From positions 1-60,802 of the forward strand of contig CAZPMT010000019.1 of assembly GCA_964587655.1 (NCBI GenBank): a stretch of DNA of 60,802 nucleotides, read 5' to 3'. Below the pieces are notes generated by a model, which worked only from the letters and a program-made list of their open reading frames with translations, had not been told where the DNA came from and searched no databases. Each line of letters begins with the position of its first letter. Position 1 is the stretch's first letter. Made by a program: the position numbers and the translations under genes. This document shows positions 25,638 to 35,204 of this stretch, in pieces. This DNA is from CAZPMT01 sp964587655. Lineage in GTDB: Bacteria > Hydrogenedentota > Hydrogenedentia > Hydrogenedentales > SLHB01.

Positions 25638-28600
25638 ATGAAAAAAAAGGCGATGAAAAAAACAAGGCGGGCTTCTGCGGCAGCGTATTCATCCAAGGAA
25701 ATCGCGAGAAGGGTTGCCCAAGCCAGGAGCAACGGCTGGAAAGAATTGGCCGTGCTCGGCTGGGGAGTGCAAGACAACGACCTCCGCAAGCTTCTGGGTG
25801 AGCCAGGTGTGGAACAGCTTCGCACCCTGGACCTCGGCGGGAATCAGCTTTGCACGCTTCCGCCGGAGATCGGCAAGCTCAGCGCACTGACAACGCTGGA
25901 CCTGCATCTGAATCATCTTTCCACGCTTCCGCCGGAGATCGGCAAGCTCACCGCGCTGACGAAGCTGTCCCTCTGGGGTAATCAGCTTTCCACGCTTCCG
26001 CTGGAGATTTGCCAGCTCGCCGCGCTGACGACGCTGGACCTCTCCCACAATCAGCTTTCCACGCTTCCGCCGGAGATCGGCAAGCTCACCGGACTGACGA
26101 GGCTGCACCTCGGCGTGAATGATCTTTTCACGCTTCCGCCGGAGATCGGCAAGCTCACCGCACTGACGACGCTGGACCTCACCGCAAATAAGCTTTCCAC
26201 GCTGCCGCCGGAGATCGGCCAGCTCACCGCACTGACGGCGCTGGAGCTCGGCCAAAACCAGCTTTCCACGCTTCCGCCGGAGATCGGCCAACTCACCGCA
26301 CTGACGACGCTATATCTCTCCGGGAATCAGCTTTCTGAGCTTCCAACAGCGCTTGCAGGGCTCCACCGTTTGGAGGGACTAGAGATCGATAACAACCCGC
26401 TTCCTGCTGAGGTTACCCGACTTGCCAAGGAAGGGAAGCTGATCGAGTACCTTCGAGAACTGGCGGCCAAGGGGGCGGAAGCCCGTCCGTTCAACGAGGC
26501 CAAGCTCCTGCTGATTGGCCCGGGAGAGGTTGGCAAGACCTGGCTTCTCCGAGCCTTGCAGGGGGAGTTACCTCAGCCCACGGAATCCACCAAAGGGATC
26601 GAGATCGCGCGCCAACCACTGGATGTCCCACACCCGACGGAACGCGGTAGAGTCGTCCATTTCAACTGCTGGGACTTCGGGGGACAGGACCACTACCAGA
26701 TCACACACCAGATTTTCTTCAGCCCCAAGGCCGTTTATTTGCTGGTGTGGAAACCGCGCCCTGGATTGGATCCGGATCTGTTTGCCCGTCTTGAACGGAT
26801 CGAACTGAGCGCCGGACGCACCGCTAAAGTGTTTGTAGTGTCGACTCACGCTGACGAGAATGTACCGGCCGTCGTGGGAGAGCAGGCCATTTGCGAGCGC
26901 TTCGGAGACCTGATTGGCGGGTTCTTCGAGGTCGACAGCGCCGCGGGACCAGCAGGCACAGGGATCGCCGATCTGAAACGCGCTATCGCCGAGGCGGCCG
27001 CTGAGTTGGAAGGCATGGACACGCCATTTCCTGAGTCCTGGCATAAATCCAGCGCAGCCATCCGAAAGACGGGAGCGACCACACTGCCGTTCGGCCAGTT
27101 CGTCGAGATCTGTCAAGCCGAGGGCATGAAGGCCGAATCCGCCGAATCCCTGGCGATCGTCATGGATGTGCAGGGACATGCGGTCTACTTTGCCGAGGCC
27201 GCGGCCAGTGGAAAGGCGGGCGTAACCGGGGCGGACAACCTCGTGGTGCTCGACCCGGAGTGGCTGGCCAAAGCGGTGGTGATGGTTCTCGAGGACGATC
27301 CCACGCGCGAACATTCCGGAGTGCTCCAGCACGCGCGACTGCCGGTCATCTGGAAGAAAGAGGCGCGGCACTCGGCGGGATCCGAGACCTGCCTGTGCGG
27401 CTATCTCCTGTGGCTGATGTGGCAGTTCGACATCGCCTATAGGCTCAATGAGGACACCAGCCTGATGCCGGAGTTGATTCAGCGCAACCGGCCCGATGGC
27501 CTGCGATGGACCCCGGCGGTCCGCAGCAGTGAACGGCAGGCTACGTTGATCGGCCGTATTCCACAAAACCCGCCTCCGGGATTGATTGCCGTCTTCACGG
27601 CGGCCGTGCACCCGCTGCGCCGAATGAGCAGGCCCGTCGAAGAGCAAGAGGACCAATGGGACCGAAACTGGCGCAATGGGTTTTTCCTGGACACCTTGCG
27701 CCGCGGCACGGCGTTCGTCGAACTCTCGGATCGCGACCTCCGCATGACGGTGAGAGACGCTTATCCTGCCCACCTGCTGCACGACCTGCACTGCACCTTG
27801 GAAAAGGTGATCGAGGGCCGCTGGCGAAACCTTAAGACGGACTACCGCATCCCGTGTTCGGGACGTGTGGACGACAGGGCGTGCCCTGGGAGCTTCCGGC
27901 TCTCCTTCCTGGAGCCCCGCAGGGGCAAGGCCGTCTCCTGCGAGCAGTGTAACAGCGACCAGGTTCAAGTCGACCACCTGCTAGATGGTTACGACGTTCG
28001 CGAGCAGCAATTGATGGCCATACTCCGGGAAATCGGTGATGGCCAGCAGGACCTCATGGCCGTAGCCTTGAGGTTGTACCACGATGTTTTGGACCCTGCG
28101 CGACCGGAGCTTGAACGGGCGCCGTGCATGATCAGTATCCTCCCCGATCAGGCGGCTTCATGGGATTTCTTGGGCAAGGCCACGAAGCAGTTCTACCGCG
28201 TCACCTGTTGGTGCGAGCATCCCGACGGCCCACACCCCGGTGCGACGATCTTCAGCGGCGACCCGCCCGACTACCGATTCGAGATGCTGCGAGATTGGGT
28301 CATCAAGAGCGCCCCATACATATCGTGGTTTGTCATGCTTGCCAAGACTTTCGTGCCCGTAGTGGGCAAGATGGTGGACGTCCAAATGGGAGACGTTCTG
28401 GACAAAACGCTCAAGAAGAAGATCGAGTTGATGGGTGAATTTGCCAAGGCATTGCCGCCTGGCAAGCTCGAAGTGGGCCGTCATGACGAGTTGGAGACCG
28501 GCTCGATACATAGGCAACGCCCGGAGATCGTGGCGCTTCGACATATCCACGATGAGATGCTGAAAAATGTGCCCGAGGTGAAGCGCTGGGGCGACTTGCG

Positions 28601-28706
28601 GCCTGTACTCACCAAGGCGCACGGTCTCTTGTGGCTCTGCGCCAAACACGCGGCCATTCAGGATCCGCCCGTTCAAAGGATCACCGGAGAGCACCCCGCA
28701 GAGTGA
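25638..28706 (+). CDS. LRR-ROCO GTPase-like protein
   Basis: 1022 aa. Residues ~57-260 are about nine leucine-rich repeats of 23 residues each (consensus TLPPEIGKLTALTTLDL.NQLS). Residues ~288-450 form a Roc GTPase domain: P-loop LLIGPGEVGKTWLL (~292-305), switch II DFGGQDHY (346-353), G4-like STHAD (402-406). A COR-type region follows (to ~730), with a Cys cluster (CSGR...CPGS...CEQCN, ~738-775). The last ~220 residues are unrecognised (WDFLGKATKQFYRVTCWCEH; a basic/helical end). Bacterial ROCO proteins act as dimeric GTP-driven switches; some related LRR/STAND-like proteins act in defence. It is monocistronic and sits beside an integration scar, which suggests accessory status. GTPase assignment firm, role unknown. 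Confidence 0.85.
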   Translation: MKKKAMKKTRRASAAAYSSKEIARRVAQARSNGWKELAVLGWGVQDNDLRKLLGEPGVEQLRTLDLGGNQLCTLPPEIGKLSALTTLDLHLNHLSTLPPEIGKLTALTKLSLWGNQLSTLPLEICQLAALTTLDLSHNQLSTLPPEIGKLTGLTRLHLGVNDLFTLPPEIGKLTALTTLDLTANKLSTLPPEIGQLTALTALELGQNQLSTLPPEIGQLTALTTLYLSGNQLSELPTALAGLHRLEGLEIDNNPLPAEVTRLAKEGKLIEYLRELAAKGAEARPFNEAKLLLIGPGEVGKTWLLRALQGELPQPTESTKGIEIARQPLDVPHPTERGRVVHFNCWDFGGQDHYQITHQIFFSPKAVYLLVWKPRPGLDPDLFARLERIELSAGRTAKVFVVSTHADENVPAVVGEQAICERFGDLIGGFFEVDSAAGPAGTGIADLKRAIAEAAAELEGMDTPFPESWHKSSAAIRKTGATTLPFGQFVEICQAEGMKAESAESLAIVMDVQGHAVYFAEAAASGKAGVTGADNLVVLDPEWLAKAVVMVLEDDPTREHSGVLQHARLPVIWKKEARHSAGSETCLCGYLLWLMWQFDIAYRLNEDTSLMPELIQRNRPDGLRWTPAVRSSERQATLIGRIPQNPPPGLIAVFTAAVHPLRRMSRPVEEQEDQWDRNWRNGFFLDTLRRGTAFVELSDRDLRMTVRDAYPAHLLHDLHCTLEKVIEGRWRNLKTDYRIPCSGRVDDRACPGSFRLSFLEPRRGKAVSCEQCNSDQVQVDHLLDGYDVREQQLMAILREIGDGQQDLMAVALRLYHDVLDPARPELERAPCMISILPDQAASWDFLGKATKQFYRVTCWCEHPDGPHPGATIFSGDPPDYRFEMLRDWVIKSAPYISWFVMLAKTFVPVVGKMVDVQMGDVLDKTLKKKIELMGEFAKALPPGKLEVGRHDELETGSIHRQRPEIVALRHIHDEMLKNVPEVKRWGDLRPVLTKAHGLLWLCAKHAAIQDPPVQRITGEHPAE
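25812..26340 (+). repeat. 69-bp coding tandem repeat (LRR)
   Basis: About eight units of 69 bp with very similar DNA, for example the recurring CTTCCGCCGGAGATCGGC followed by AAGCTCACCGCACTGACG. Low divergence at synonymous sites suggests recent repeat expansion or conversion. Confidence 0.9.
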
Positions 28707-29087
28707 AGAAATGCCGTGCGCGAGCGCAGGTTCCGTCCATCGCGTCCACCATGTCCACTATGTCCACAAGGCTTTCTTGCGCGAGCCAACGTCGCGCGGC
28801 GGCAGAGAAGGCAAAGGTGAAACTGCGCCGGAGCCCACACCCTGACATGCCCCGTTGACCTCCTTCCTCTTCACCCTCCTTGCTCACCCGATGCCCAGCC
28901 CGAGAACCCCGCCACCCCTCACTCGCATAACACTTCCCCGCCGCCAATTCCCCCCTCTTCACCCGGAAGCTAGTGCTCCCTTGCTATTTGCCCCGACCCC
29001 GGCCCAAAATAGCGCCCGGCCTCTTCACAGTTTGTCAGACCACGACAAACTGTGGGATCAATCTGAAGTCCGCAGGGCATTGAATCC
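28707..29087. other. intergenic region with one perfect hairpin
   Basis: No gene seen. A perfect inverted repeat CACAGTTTGTC (29026-29036) / GACAAACTGTG (29044-29054) lies 34 bp upstream of the permease start and may be an operator. The remainder is pyrimidine-rich. Confidence 0.5.
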
Positions 29088-30083
29088 ATGCGCGCATATC
29101 TTCTACGCCGGGCGATGCTGATTGTGCCGACCTTTATCGGCATCAGCCTTATCACGTTCCTCGTGGTGCAACTGGCGCCTGGGAGCCCCGTGTACCTGAA
29201 GCTGCGCAAGGGCGACGCGGCGCTGGCCTCGGACAGCGTCTCTCAGAACGTCATCGAGCAGACCAAGAAACTCTACGGTCTCGATAAACCCATCGCGGTG
29301 CGGTACGTACTCTGGCTCGGCAAGCTCGCGCGCCTCGATTTCGGCAACTCGTACAAGGACCAGCGGCCCGTTCGCGACAAGATCATCGAGACGATTCCAA
29401 TCACGCTTCAGATCGAGATCATCGTCATTCTGCTCGTATACCTGATCGCGATTCCCATCGGCGTGTATTCCGCAACGCACCAGCATTCCTGGGGAGACTA
29501 TGCGGTTACGATTGTGTTGTTCGTGCTCTACAGCCTCCCGAGTTTCTGGGTCGCCATGCTCATGATCGTCTTCCTCGGCGGCGGACAGTTCGTCAATTGG
29601 TTTCCGATAAACGGCCTGAGCTCGTTCGGCGCGGAGTCGCTGCCGTGGGGCAAGTGGCTGCTCGATCGGGGCTGGCACCTTGTGCTGCCGGTATGTTGTC
29701 TGACATATGGCGGGTTGGCGGGACTTTCGCGTTACGCCCGCGCGGGGATGATCGAGGTAATACGGCAGGATTACATCCGCACCGCGCGCGCATACGGGTT
29801 CTCGGAAAAGGTCGTGATCTTCAGATACGCGCTCCGCAATTCCTTGATCCCGATCGTCACATTGCTTGCGACGCTCCTTCCGGACCTCATCGCGGGCAGC
29901 TTCATCATCGAGAGCATTTTCTCGATCCCTGGAATGGGACGGCTGGGATTCGAGGCTCTGGTCTCGCGCGACTATCCGTTGATCATGGGCATCCTATCCG
30001 TCTCAGCCTTCCTCACCCTGGTGGGCCTGATCCTTTCCGACCTCATGTACGCAATCGTGGACCCGAGGATAAAGTTCGAATGA
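29088..30083 (+). CDS. ABC transporter permease, OppB/DppB type
   Basis: 331 aa, about six transmembrane helices. N-terminus YLLRRAMLIVPTFIGISLITFLVVQLAPGSP is the hallmark of oligopeptide/dipeptide permeases. It is followed by LYGLDKPIAVRYVLWL and LDFGNSY, and later by the ATPase-contact EAA loop (RAYGFSEKVVIFRYALRNSL). The next gene overlaps by 4 bp. Substrate likely a peptide or small glycoside/nickel-type ligand; no ATPase or binding-protein gene is adjacent. Confidence 0.9.
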   Translation: MRAYLLRRAMLIVPTFIGISLITFLVVQLAPGSPVYLKLRKGDAALASDSVSQNVIEQTKKLYGLDKPIAVRYVLWLGKLARLDFGNSYKDQRPVRDKIIETIPITLQIEIIVILLVYLIAIPIGVYSATHQHSWGDYAVTIVLFVLYSLPSFWVAMLMIVFLGGGQFVNWFPINGLSSFGAESLPWGKWLLDRGWHLVLPVCCLTYGGLAGLSRYARAGMIEVIRQDYIRTARAYGFSEKVVIFRYALRNSLIPIVTLLATLLPDLIAGSFIIESIFSIPGMGRLGFEALVSRDYPLIMGILSVSAFLTLVGLILSDLMYAIVDPRIKFE

Positions 30084-31075
30084 GGAAGCCGAAACGGCAG
30101 AGCTACTGGAGGCTGGTTGCGCGGCAGTTCCGGAGGAACCGGCTGTCCGTGCCGGCGCTGTGTCTCGTGCTGTTTCTGTTCGCCGTGGCCCTCGCGGCCC
30201 CGTTCCTCGCCGGAGACAAGCCCGTCCATATGGTCATGAACGGACGGACCTTCTTCCTCCCGAACGTGATCGACTACCCCGAGCTTGTGGACGTGGACTT
30301 CGCCGCGTGGAAGCCGGGCGACGGAGAGTATGCCCTGCGTCCTCCGGTTCCCTACTCGCCGGAACGCTCGAACCTGCGCGAGCGGCTCCAGGGGCCTACC
30401 GCGCAACATTGGCTGGGCACGGACGATCGCGGGCGCGACGTGCTCGCACGGCTCATCTGGGGCACGCGGATCTCGATGTCGGTGGGATTCATCGCCGTGG
30501 GCATAGCCGTTTTCATCGGCATCATCGCCGGGGCAATCGCCGGGTATTACGGCGGGATCATCGACTTGACGCTTCAACGGATCATCGAGATCGTGATGTG
30601 CTTTCCGACCTTCATCCTCATCCTCTCGCTGATTGCGTTCCTACCGCCGAGCATTTACAACATCATGGTCGTCATCGGCATTACGGGATGGACGGGCGTC
30701 GCGCGGCTCATCCGCGGCGAGTTCCTCCGCCTCCGCGAGAGCGACTTCGCCGTCGCGGCCCGCGCCACAGGACTTCGAGATGCCCGCGTCATGTTCCGGC
30801 ACCTGCTTCCGAACGCGCTCTCGCCGGTACTGGTAAGCGCCACCTTCGGCGTCGCAGGGGCCATACTCACCGAATCGGCGCTGAGCTTCCTGGGATTCGG
30901 GGTACCGCCGCCGACGCCAAGCTGGGGCGAACTCCTATCGCAGTCGCAACGCTTCCTGGATCGCGCCTGGTGGCTCGTAACGTTCCCCGGTCTGGCTATT
31001 TTCATTACGGTCACCGCGTTCAACTTGGTCGGCGAAGGACTCCGCGACGCCATGGACCCGCGATTGCGACAGTGA
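30080..31075 (+). CDS. ABC transporter permease, OppC/DppC type
   Basis: 331 aa. The start is the ATG overlapping the upstream stop (ATGA); longer in-frame starts lie inside the OppB-like gene. The protein opens with a short basic stretch and a transmembrane helix (ALCLVLFLFAVALAAPFL), then HWLGTDDRGRDVLARLIWGTR, a strong DppC signature. The EAA loop is RATGLRDARVMFRHLLPNAL. An extended loop of ~70 residues after the first helix (HMVMNGRTFFLPNVIDYPEL) is typical of certain OppC subgroups. Forms the membrane channel with the upstream permease. Confidence 0.9.
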   Translation: MRKPKRQSYWRLVARQFRRNRLSVPALCLVLFLFAVALAAPFLAGDKPVHMVMNGRTFFLPNVIDYPELVDVDFAAWKPGDGEYALRPPVPYSPERSNLRERLQGPTAQHWLGTDDRGRDVLARLIWGTRISMSVGFIAVGIAVFIGIIAGAIAGYYGGIIDLTLQRIIEIVMCFPTFILILSLIAFLPPSIYNIMVVIGITGWTGVARLIRGEFLRLRESDFAVAARATGLRDARVMFRHLLPNALSPVLVSATFGVAGAILTESALSFLGFGVPPPTPSWGELLSQSQRFLDRAWWLVTFPGLAIFITVTAFNLVGEGLRDAMDPRLRQ

Positions 31076-31162
31076 TTCAGACAAGGACGGACAGGGTGTT
31101 CATTTTGGAGACTTCATCGTAAGCATCCTGCTATAATTGAGCTCGTACGGAAGATCTGGCCC

Positions 31163-31478
31163 ATGGTTTCCAAGAACGATATATCGAGAGATCCGATTCT
31201 GGTGGAAATGGTGCGTCGTCTGGTCGACGCGTACGATCCGGACAGTATCTATCTCTTTGGCTCCAGGGCGCGTGACGAGGCCCCGCGTGGGAGTGACTAC
31301 GACCTGATGGTCGTCGTGCGCTCGTCCGAGTTGCCCTTTACCGCGCGCTGTCAACAAGCCTTCTTGCCTTGACCTCATCACTCTCCTCCGCAAGGAAATG
31401 GACGAGTTCCCCGAAATGCTCGTCCCGCTCGGCATAAACAACTCTCTGAAAGGATTGGCGGCCTCGGCCGCAGCATGA
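31163..31478 (+). pseudogene. broken MNT-type nucleotidyltransferase
   Basis: The first frame (to 31372) encodes a clear minimal nucleotidyltransferase start: SIYLFGSRARDEAPRGSDYDLMVVV, i.e. the GS...DxD motif. It then stops after ~69 codons. A second frame (from ~31345, CLDLITLLRKEMDEFPEML...) continues to 31478, suggesting a frameshift. MNT proteins pair with HEPN toxins; no HEPN gene remains. Confidence 0.65.
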
Positions 31479-31495
31479 TAATGTAGAAACTCCAG

Positions 31496-31545
31496 GGTCC
31501 GGTTTGTAACCTGACCTACATGGGCTTTCCGTACACGCTCTTACA
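31496..31545 (-). repeat. dispersed palindromic repeat, copy 2 (inverted)
   Basis: GGTCCGGTTTGTAACCTGACC, itself an imperfect hairpin, followed by TACATGGGCTTTCC. Reverse complement of the unit at 25069-25103. Confidence 0.6.
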
Positions 31546-31641
31546 CGCGCGCGCAAGATCAGGAGCGTTGCGAAGCGGCAAGACACATCGCTAAAATATT
31601 CGCAAGCGGGCGGCAACGGAAATGCACGCGAGGGAGGACTC

Positions 31642-32751
31642 ATGGAATTCATTGCCAAGAGAATGGGCAAGATCGATGCGAGCGGCATACGTAAGGTGTT
31701 TGCGCTGGCCGTCAAGATGAAGGACCCCATCAACCTGAGCATAGGACAGCCGGACTATGACGTGGACGAGGTCGTCAAGGACGTGGCTATCCGGGAGATC
31801 CGGGCCGGCTTCAACAAGTACACTCAGACGTGGGGCATCGATGAGCTGCGTCAGGAATGCTCGGCGTACTACCAGCGCCGGTTCGGCGTGCCGCTGCGGA
31901 ACGTGATGATCACGTGCGGAGTGAGCGGGGGACTTTTGCTGTCATTCATGACGGTGATCGATCCCGGCGACGAGATCCTGTGCGCCGATCCTTACTTCGT
32001 CATCTATAAGCATCTCGTGAATCTGCTGGGCGGCGTGTGCAAACCGATTGACACGTATCCGGATTTCAAGTTGCGCCCCGATGCCGTCGAGGCCGCCATC
32101 ACGGACAAAACGAAGATGCTCATCGTCAACTCGCCGGGCAATCCTACCGGCGTGACGCTGAACAAACACGAGATGGCCGCGCTCGCGGCCGTCGCAAAGA
32201 AACACAACATCCTCGTCTTGAGCGACGAGATTTACGAGCAACTCCGTTACGATGACGAGCCCTGCACATTCGCCGGACTGTACGACAACGTCATTCTCTT
32301 GAACGGCCTCTCGAAGATGGGGGGGATGCCGGGCTGGCGCATCGGTTTTGCCGCCGGGCCGGAGCAGATCATACAGCAGATGAACACGCTCCAGCAGTAC
32401 ACGTTCGTCTGCGCGCCATCGTTCGCGCAAAAGGCCGCCGTGCAAGCGCTCAGAACCGATATCAGCGACAAAGTCGCGGCCTATCGAACGAAGCGGGATA
32501 TTGTGTACGAGGGACTAAAGGACAGGTTCAAAGTCACAAGACCCGGCGGGGCCTTCTACATCTTCCCGGAAGCGCCCGGGCTCGATGGCGATAAGTTTGT
32601 AACGAAGGCCATCGAGAACAACGTGCTGATCATTCCTGGTGGAGTTTTCAGCGAGCGCAAGACCCACTTTCGCATCAGTTTCGCTACGCCGGACGATACC
32701 CTCTATCGAGGCGTCGAGGTGCTAAACAAACTGGCGGGCGAGTTCGCGTAG
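31642..32751 (+). CDS. PLP-dependent aminotransferase, class I/II (AspAT fold)
   Basis: 369 aa, preceded by GAGGGAGGA. Fold type I motifs: SIGQPDYDV near the start, NSPGNPTG (~164-171), SDEIYE (~194-199), the PLP lysine in NGLSKMGGMPGWRIGF (K225) and the substrate arginine in HFRISFATPDD. Related to aspartate/alanine or aromatic aminotransferases; the exact amino donor cannot be read from sequence. Monocistronic; converges with the CPBP protease gene (10-bp gap). Confidence 0.9.
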   Translation: MEFIAKRMGKIDASGIRKVFALAVKMKDPINLSIGQPDYDVDEVVKDVAIREIRAGFNKYTQTWGIDELRQECSAYYQRRFGVPLRNVMITCGVSGGLLLSFMTVIDPGDEILCADPYFVIYKHLVNLLGGVCKPIDTYPDFKLRPDAVEAAITDKTKMLIVNSPGNPTGVTLNKHEMAALAAVAKKHNILVLSDEIYEQLRYDDEPCTFAGLYDNVILLNGLSKMGGMPGWRIGFAAGPEQIIQQMNTLQQYTFVCAPSFAQKAAVQALRTDISDKVAAYRTKRDIVYEGLKDRFKVTRPGGAFYIFPEAPGLDGDKFVTKAIENNVLIIPGGVFSERKTHFRISFATPDDTLYRGVEVLNKLAGEFA

Positions 32752-32761
32752 GCGGGTGTAG

Positions 32762-33430
32762 TCAGCCTTTCCAGTACCACACAGCGATCTCGGCAGCTAA
32801 GATACACGTGTTGCCCAACGCGTGCAGCGCTATCGGGACGGCCAGTGAGCCGCTCTTGAGGAAGGCCCACGCCAGGAACACGCCGGCGACGACGTTGTCC
32901 GGCGACGCGACGCCTGTCGCGAAATGGAGTCCCGCGAACGTGACGGTGCTCAGGGCAATCGCACACCACGGGCCGCAGATCGCCACGAGCGGAACGCAAA
33001 GAATGAAACGGTACACAACCTCCTCGATAATCGGCGCGTTAATGCAAGCGAAGTAGAACCAGGCCAGTGCTTCAGAAGGGGCGCGCTCCGGCAGGGAAAA
33101 ACTTTTCCTGAACGCCGTCAACACAAGCAACGAAACTACGATGAAGGCCAGCATCATGACGCCGATAAGAACGGCCGCTTTGATCCAATACCTGTAGCTT
33201 TGGACGGGCCGGAGGGTGAGTCCTAGCGAGGGCGAGTCCCAACGCGTCACGGACCCGTATAGTCCCAGCGCGACGATGAGGAACCCCAGACGATAGGGGG
33301 TCATGTATTGCCCATTCCATGCAAGTAAGAGATCCGCCGCCACGATGAGCGCGGCGACGGCGGCCAACAGGGCGCGCTGCGGCAATGCGCTCGGAACGGC
33401 TTTCCCTATCGGCGTCTCCATGGATTCCAT
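32762..33430 (-). CDS. CPBP family intramembrane metalloprotease
   Basis: 222 aa, about six to seven transmembrane helices. The signature is APIIEEVVYRF (the EExxxR motif) with a later FAGLHFATG (FxxxH) and HALGN. This is the CAAX-protease/bacteriocin-processing (Abi) family. Substrate unknown. Confidence 0.85.
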   Translation of the reverse strand: MESMETPIGKAVPSALPQRALLAAVAALIVAADLLLAWNGQYMTPYRLGFLIVALGLYGSVTRWDSPSLGLTLRPVQSYRYWIKAAVLIGVMMLAFIVVSLLVLTAFRKSFSLPERAPSEALAWFYFACINAPIIEEVVYRFILCVPLVAICGPWCAIALSTVTFAGLHFATGVASPDNVVAGVFLAWAFLKSGSLAVPIALHALGNTCILAAEIAVWYWKG

Positions 33431-33475
33431 CCTTCACGATTCGCATGTAAGAGCAGAGCGAACGCTTCTTAGCAC

Positions 33476-33587
33476 TCGATTGGCTCCGTGGCCGCGGCGT
33501 CCTCGCCGCGTTTCGGCGCACGTGCTTCACCTCAAGCGGTTCTTGACGAAGACGCGGCGAGGACGCCGCGGCCACGGAGCCAATCGA
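33476..33587. repeat. 36-bp perfect inverted repeat, large GC-rich hairpin
   Basis: Arms 33476-33511 and 33552-33587 are exact reverse complements, beginning TCGATTGGCTCCGTGG and ending in GCGGCGAGGACG-type sequence; the loop is 40 nt. It lies between two co-oriented minus-strand genes. Too long for a normal terminator. Confidence 0.85.
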
Positions 33588-33658
33588 CGCGAGTTCTCTG
33601 CTGCGGTCTCAAATCTTAGGTGCGGATCCTTCACCCGTCTTGACGAGAGGGTTTTGTT

Positions 33659-34984
33659 CTACTTCGACTCGGCTTCCGGGACGGGCAGTGGTATCTCGAA
33701 AGCGAACTCGGCCCATTGTCCAAGCTCCGATTCGGCCCAGATGCGCCCTCCGTGGAGCCGAATGATGCGCCACGAGGTGTACAGGCCGACGCCGGTCCCT
33801 TTGCGCTTGATCAGTTCCGGCGATTGCAGACGGGAGAACTTTCGGAACAGCTTCGCGCGCTCCTCTGCCGGAAATCCCGGTCCCCGGTTCCAAACGGAAA
33901 CGCGAAGATGCTCGGGGCTGTGTTCCAGCCGCAGGCGAATGTCGCCGCATTCCTCGCCGTATTTCACAGCATTTGAAATGAGGTTCAATACCGATACGAC
34001 AAGCAACGAAGGGTCCACGCGCAGGAGGATGGTTTCTTCCGGGACTTGCAGATCCAGGGTGGCGCGTTGCTGGTCCATCAGGTTCTGGACGAGTTCGATC
34101 GCGGGGCGGACGACCTCGTCCAGCACATTGACGTCGTCCTGGAGATTCAGACGCAGTTCCGTGTTCTCGACTTTGGCAAGATTGAGGTAGTCGCTCACAA
34201 GGGTGAGGAGGTACTGCGCCTTGGCCGTCATCTTGTCGAGTCGTGCGCCCTGTTCGGGAGGGACCGGGCCGAAGTGTCCGTTCAACAGGCCCTCGATATC
34301 CATGACCAGCGACGCCAAAGGGCTCTTGAGTTCGTGCGCGACAAATCCGAGCATCTCGAAGTAGGCCCGGTTGGCGGTCGCGAGCTGTTCGATCCGCCAC
34401 GCCTTTTCGACGGCCTGGCTGAGCCGTTCCGTCATAGCGAGGTGCAGGCGGACCTGATGGCGGTCGTAGGCGTTGGCCTTGCGCGAACTGCGAAACAGAA
34501 AGCCGACGGGACGGCCATCCACGATCAGCGGGCACGTCATGCTCGAACGCAAACCCTCGCGCACGATGATGCGCGTCGAGATGCTGTCCGGGTGTTCCTG
34601 GAGGTACTGCTCGAGATCGCCTATGATGCGAGGCCGGTTCGTGTCCAGGATTTCCTTCAAGGTGCTTCCCTTGAGGTCCTGAGCGAAGCCTTTCTGCAGC
34701 AGGATTGGCTCGTAGAGGGCTTTCGCCCAATGTGACACGACCCTCTGGCTCCCTTCCTCCAAGAAGGCGAGGCTAACGCGGTCGCACGGGCAGATGCCGC
34801 GCGTCGTATCGAAGAGGAAGTCCAACACCTCCTCGATGCTCTGGGCCGCGGCGACACGGCGGTTGATGGCGACAAGGGCGTGCCGCTCCTCTGGTGAAAA
34901 CTCCTCGCTGTCAATCTCGGGGGTCGAGACTTCAGGGAAGCGCACGGTATCTCTCGAAGCAGCTATGATGCTCGCGGGATGCAA
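33659..34984 (-). CDS. GAF-domain sensor histidine kinase
   Basis: 441 aa, no transmembrane segment. GAF domain ~45-195 with ICPCDRVSLAFLEEG and VREGLRSSMTCPLIVDGRPVG. HisKA: FVAHELKSPLASL (phospho-His in HELKSP). HATPase: NLISNAVKYGE (N box), WNRGPGFP (G1), LFRKFSR (F box), GTGVGLY (G2). All catalytic boxes are intact. No response regulator is adjacent, so it is an orphan kinase, probably sensing a cytoplasmic ligand. Confidence 0.9.
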   Translation of the reverse strand: MHPASIIAASRDTVRFPEVSTPEIDSEEFSPEERHALVAINRRVAAAQSIEEVLDFLFDTTRGICPCDRVSLAFLEEGSQRVVSHWAKALYEPILLQKGFAQDLKGSTLKEILDTNRPRIIGDLEQYLQEHPDSISTRIIVREGLRSSMTCPLIVDGRPVGFLFRSSRKANAYDRHQVRLHLAMTERLSQAVEKAWRIEQLATANRAYFEMLGFVAHELKSPLASLVMDIEGLLNGHFGPVPPEQGARLDKMTAKAQYLLTLVSDYLNLAKVENTELRLNLQDDVNVLDEVVRPAIELVQNLMDQQRATLDLQVPEETILLRVDPSLLVVSVLNLISNAVKYGEECGDIRLRLEHSPEHLRVSVWNRGPGFPAEERAKLFRKFSRLQSPELIKRKGTGVGLYTSWRIIRLHGGRIWAESELGQWAEFAFEIPLPVPEAESK

Positions 34985-35204
34985 CGTTATGTCCTTATTG
35001 GCCGAATGGCGCCTTACTGAGACTTAACACAGTCCTCACGAAGGGAATTCCCCCTCGTGCCGTGGGGAAGATACACCCTCCGGGCGTCGCGTGTCCAGAC
35101 CAGGCCTTCTGACTCTTGAATCCGGACAAGTGCTTCTTGCAGATCCCCGGACCTTCAGAGCATAATCGGCGCGTTGCGGGAACTAACCGGAAAGGGGACT
35201 TCGT

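Noticed and set aside
25812..26340. Regularly spaced repeats suggesting a CRISPR array
   Set aside because: They are 69-bp in-frame leucine-rich repeat units with no spacers.
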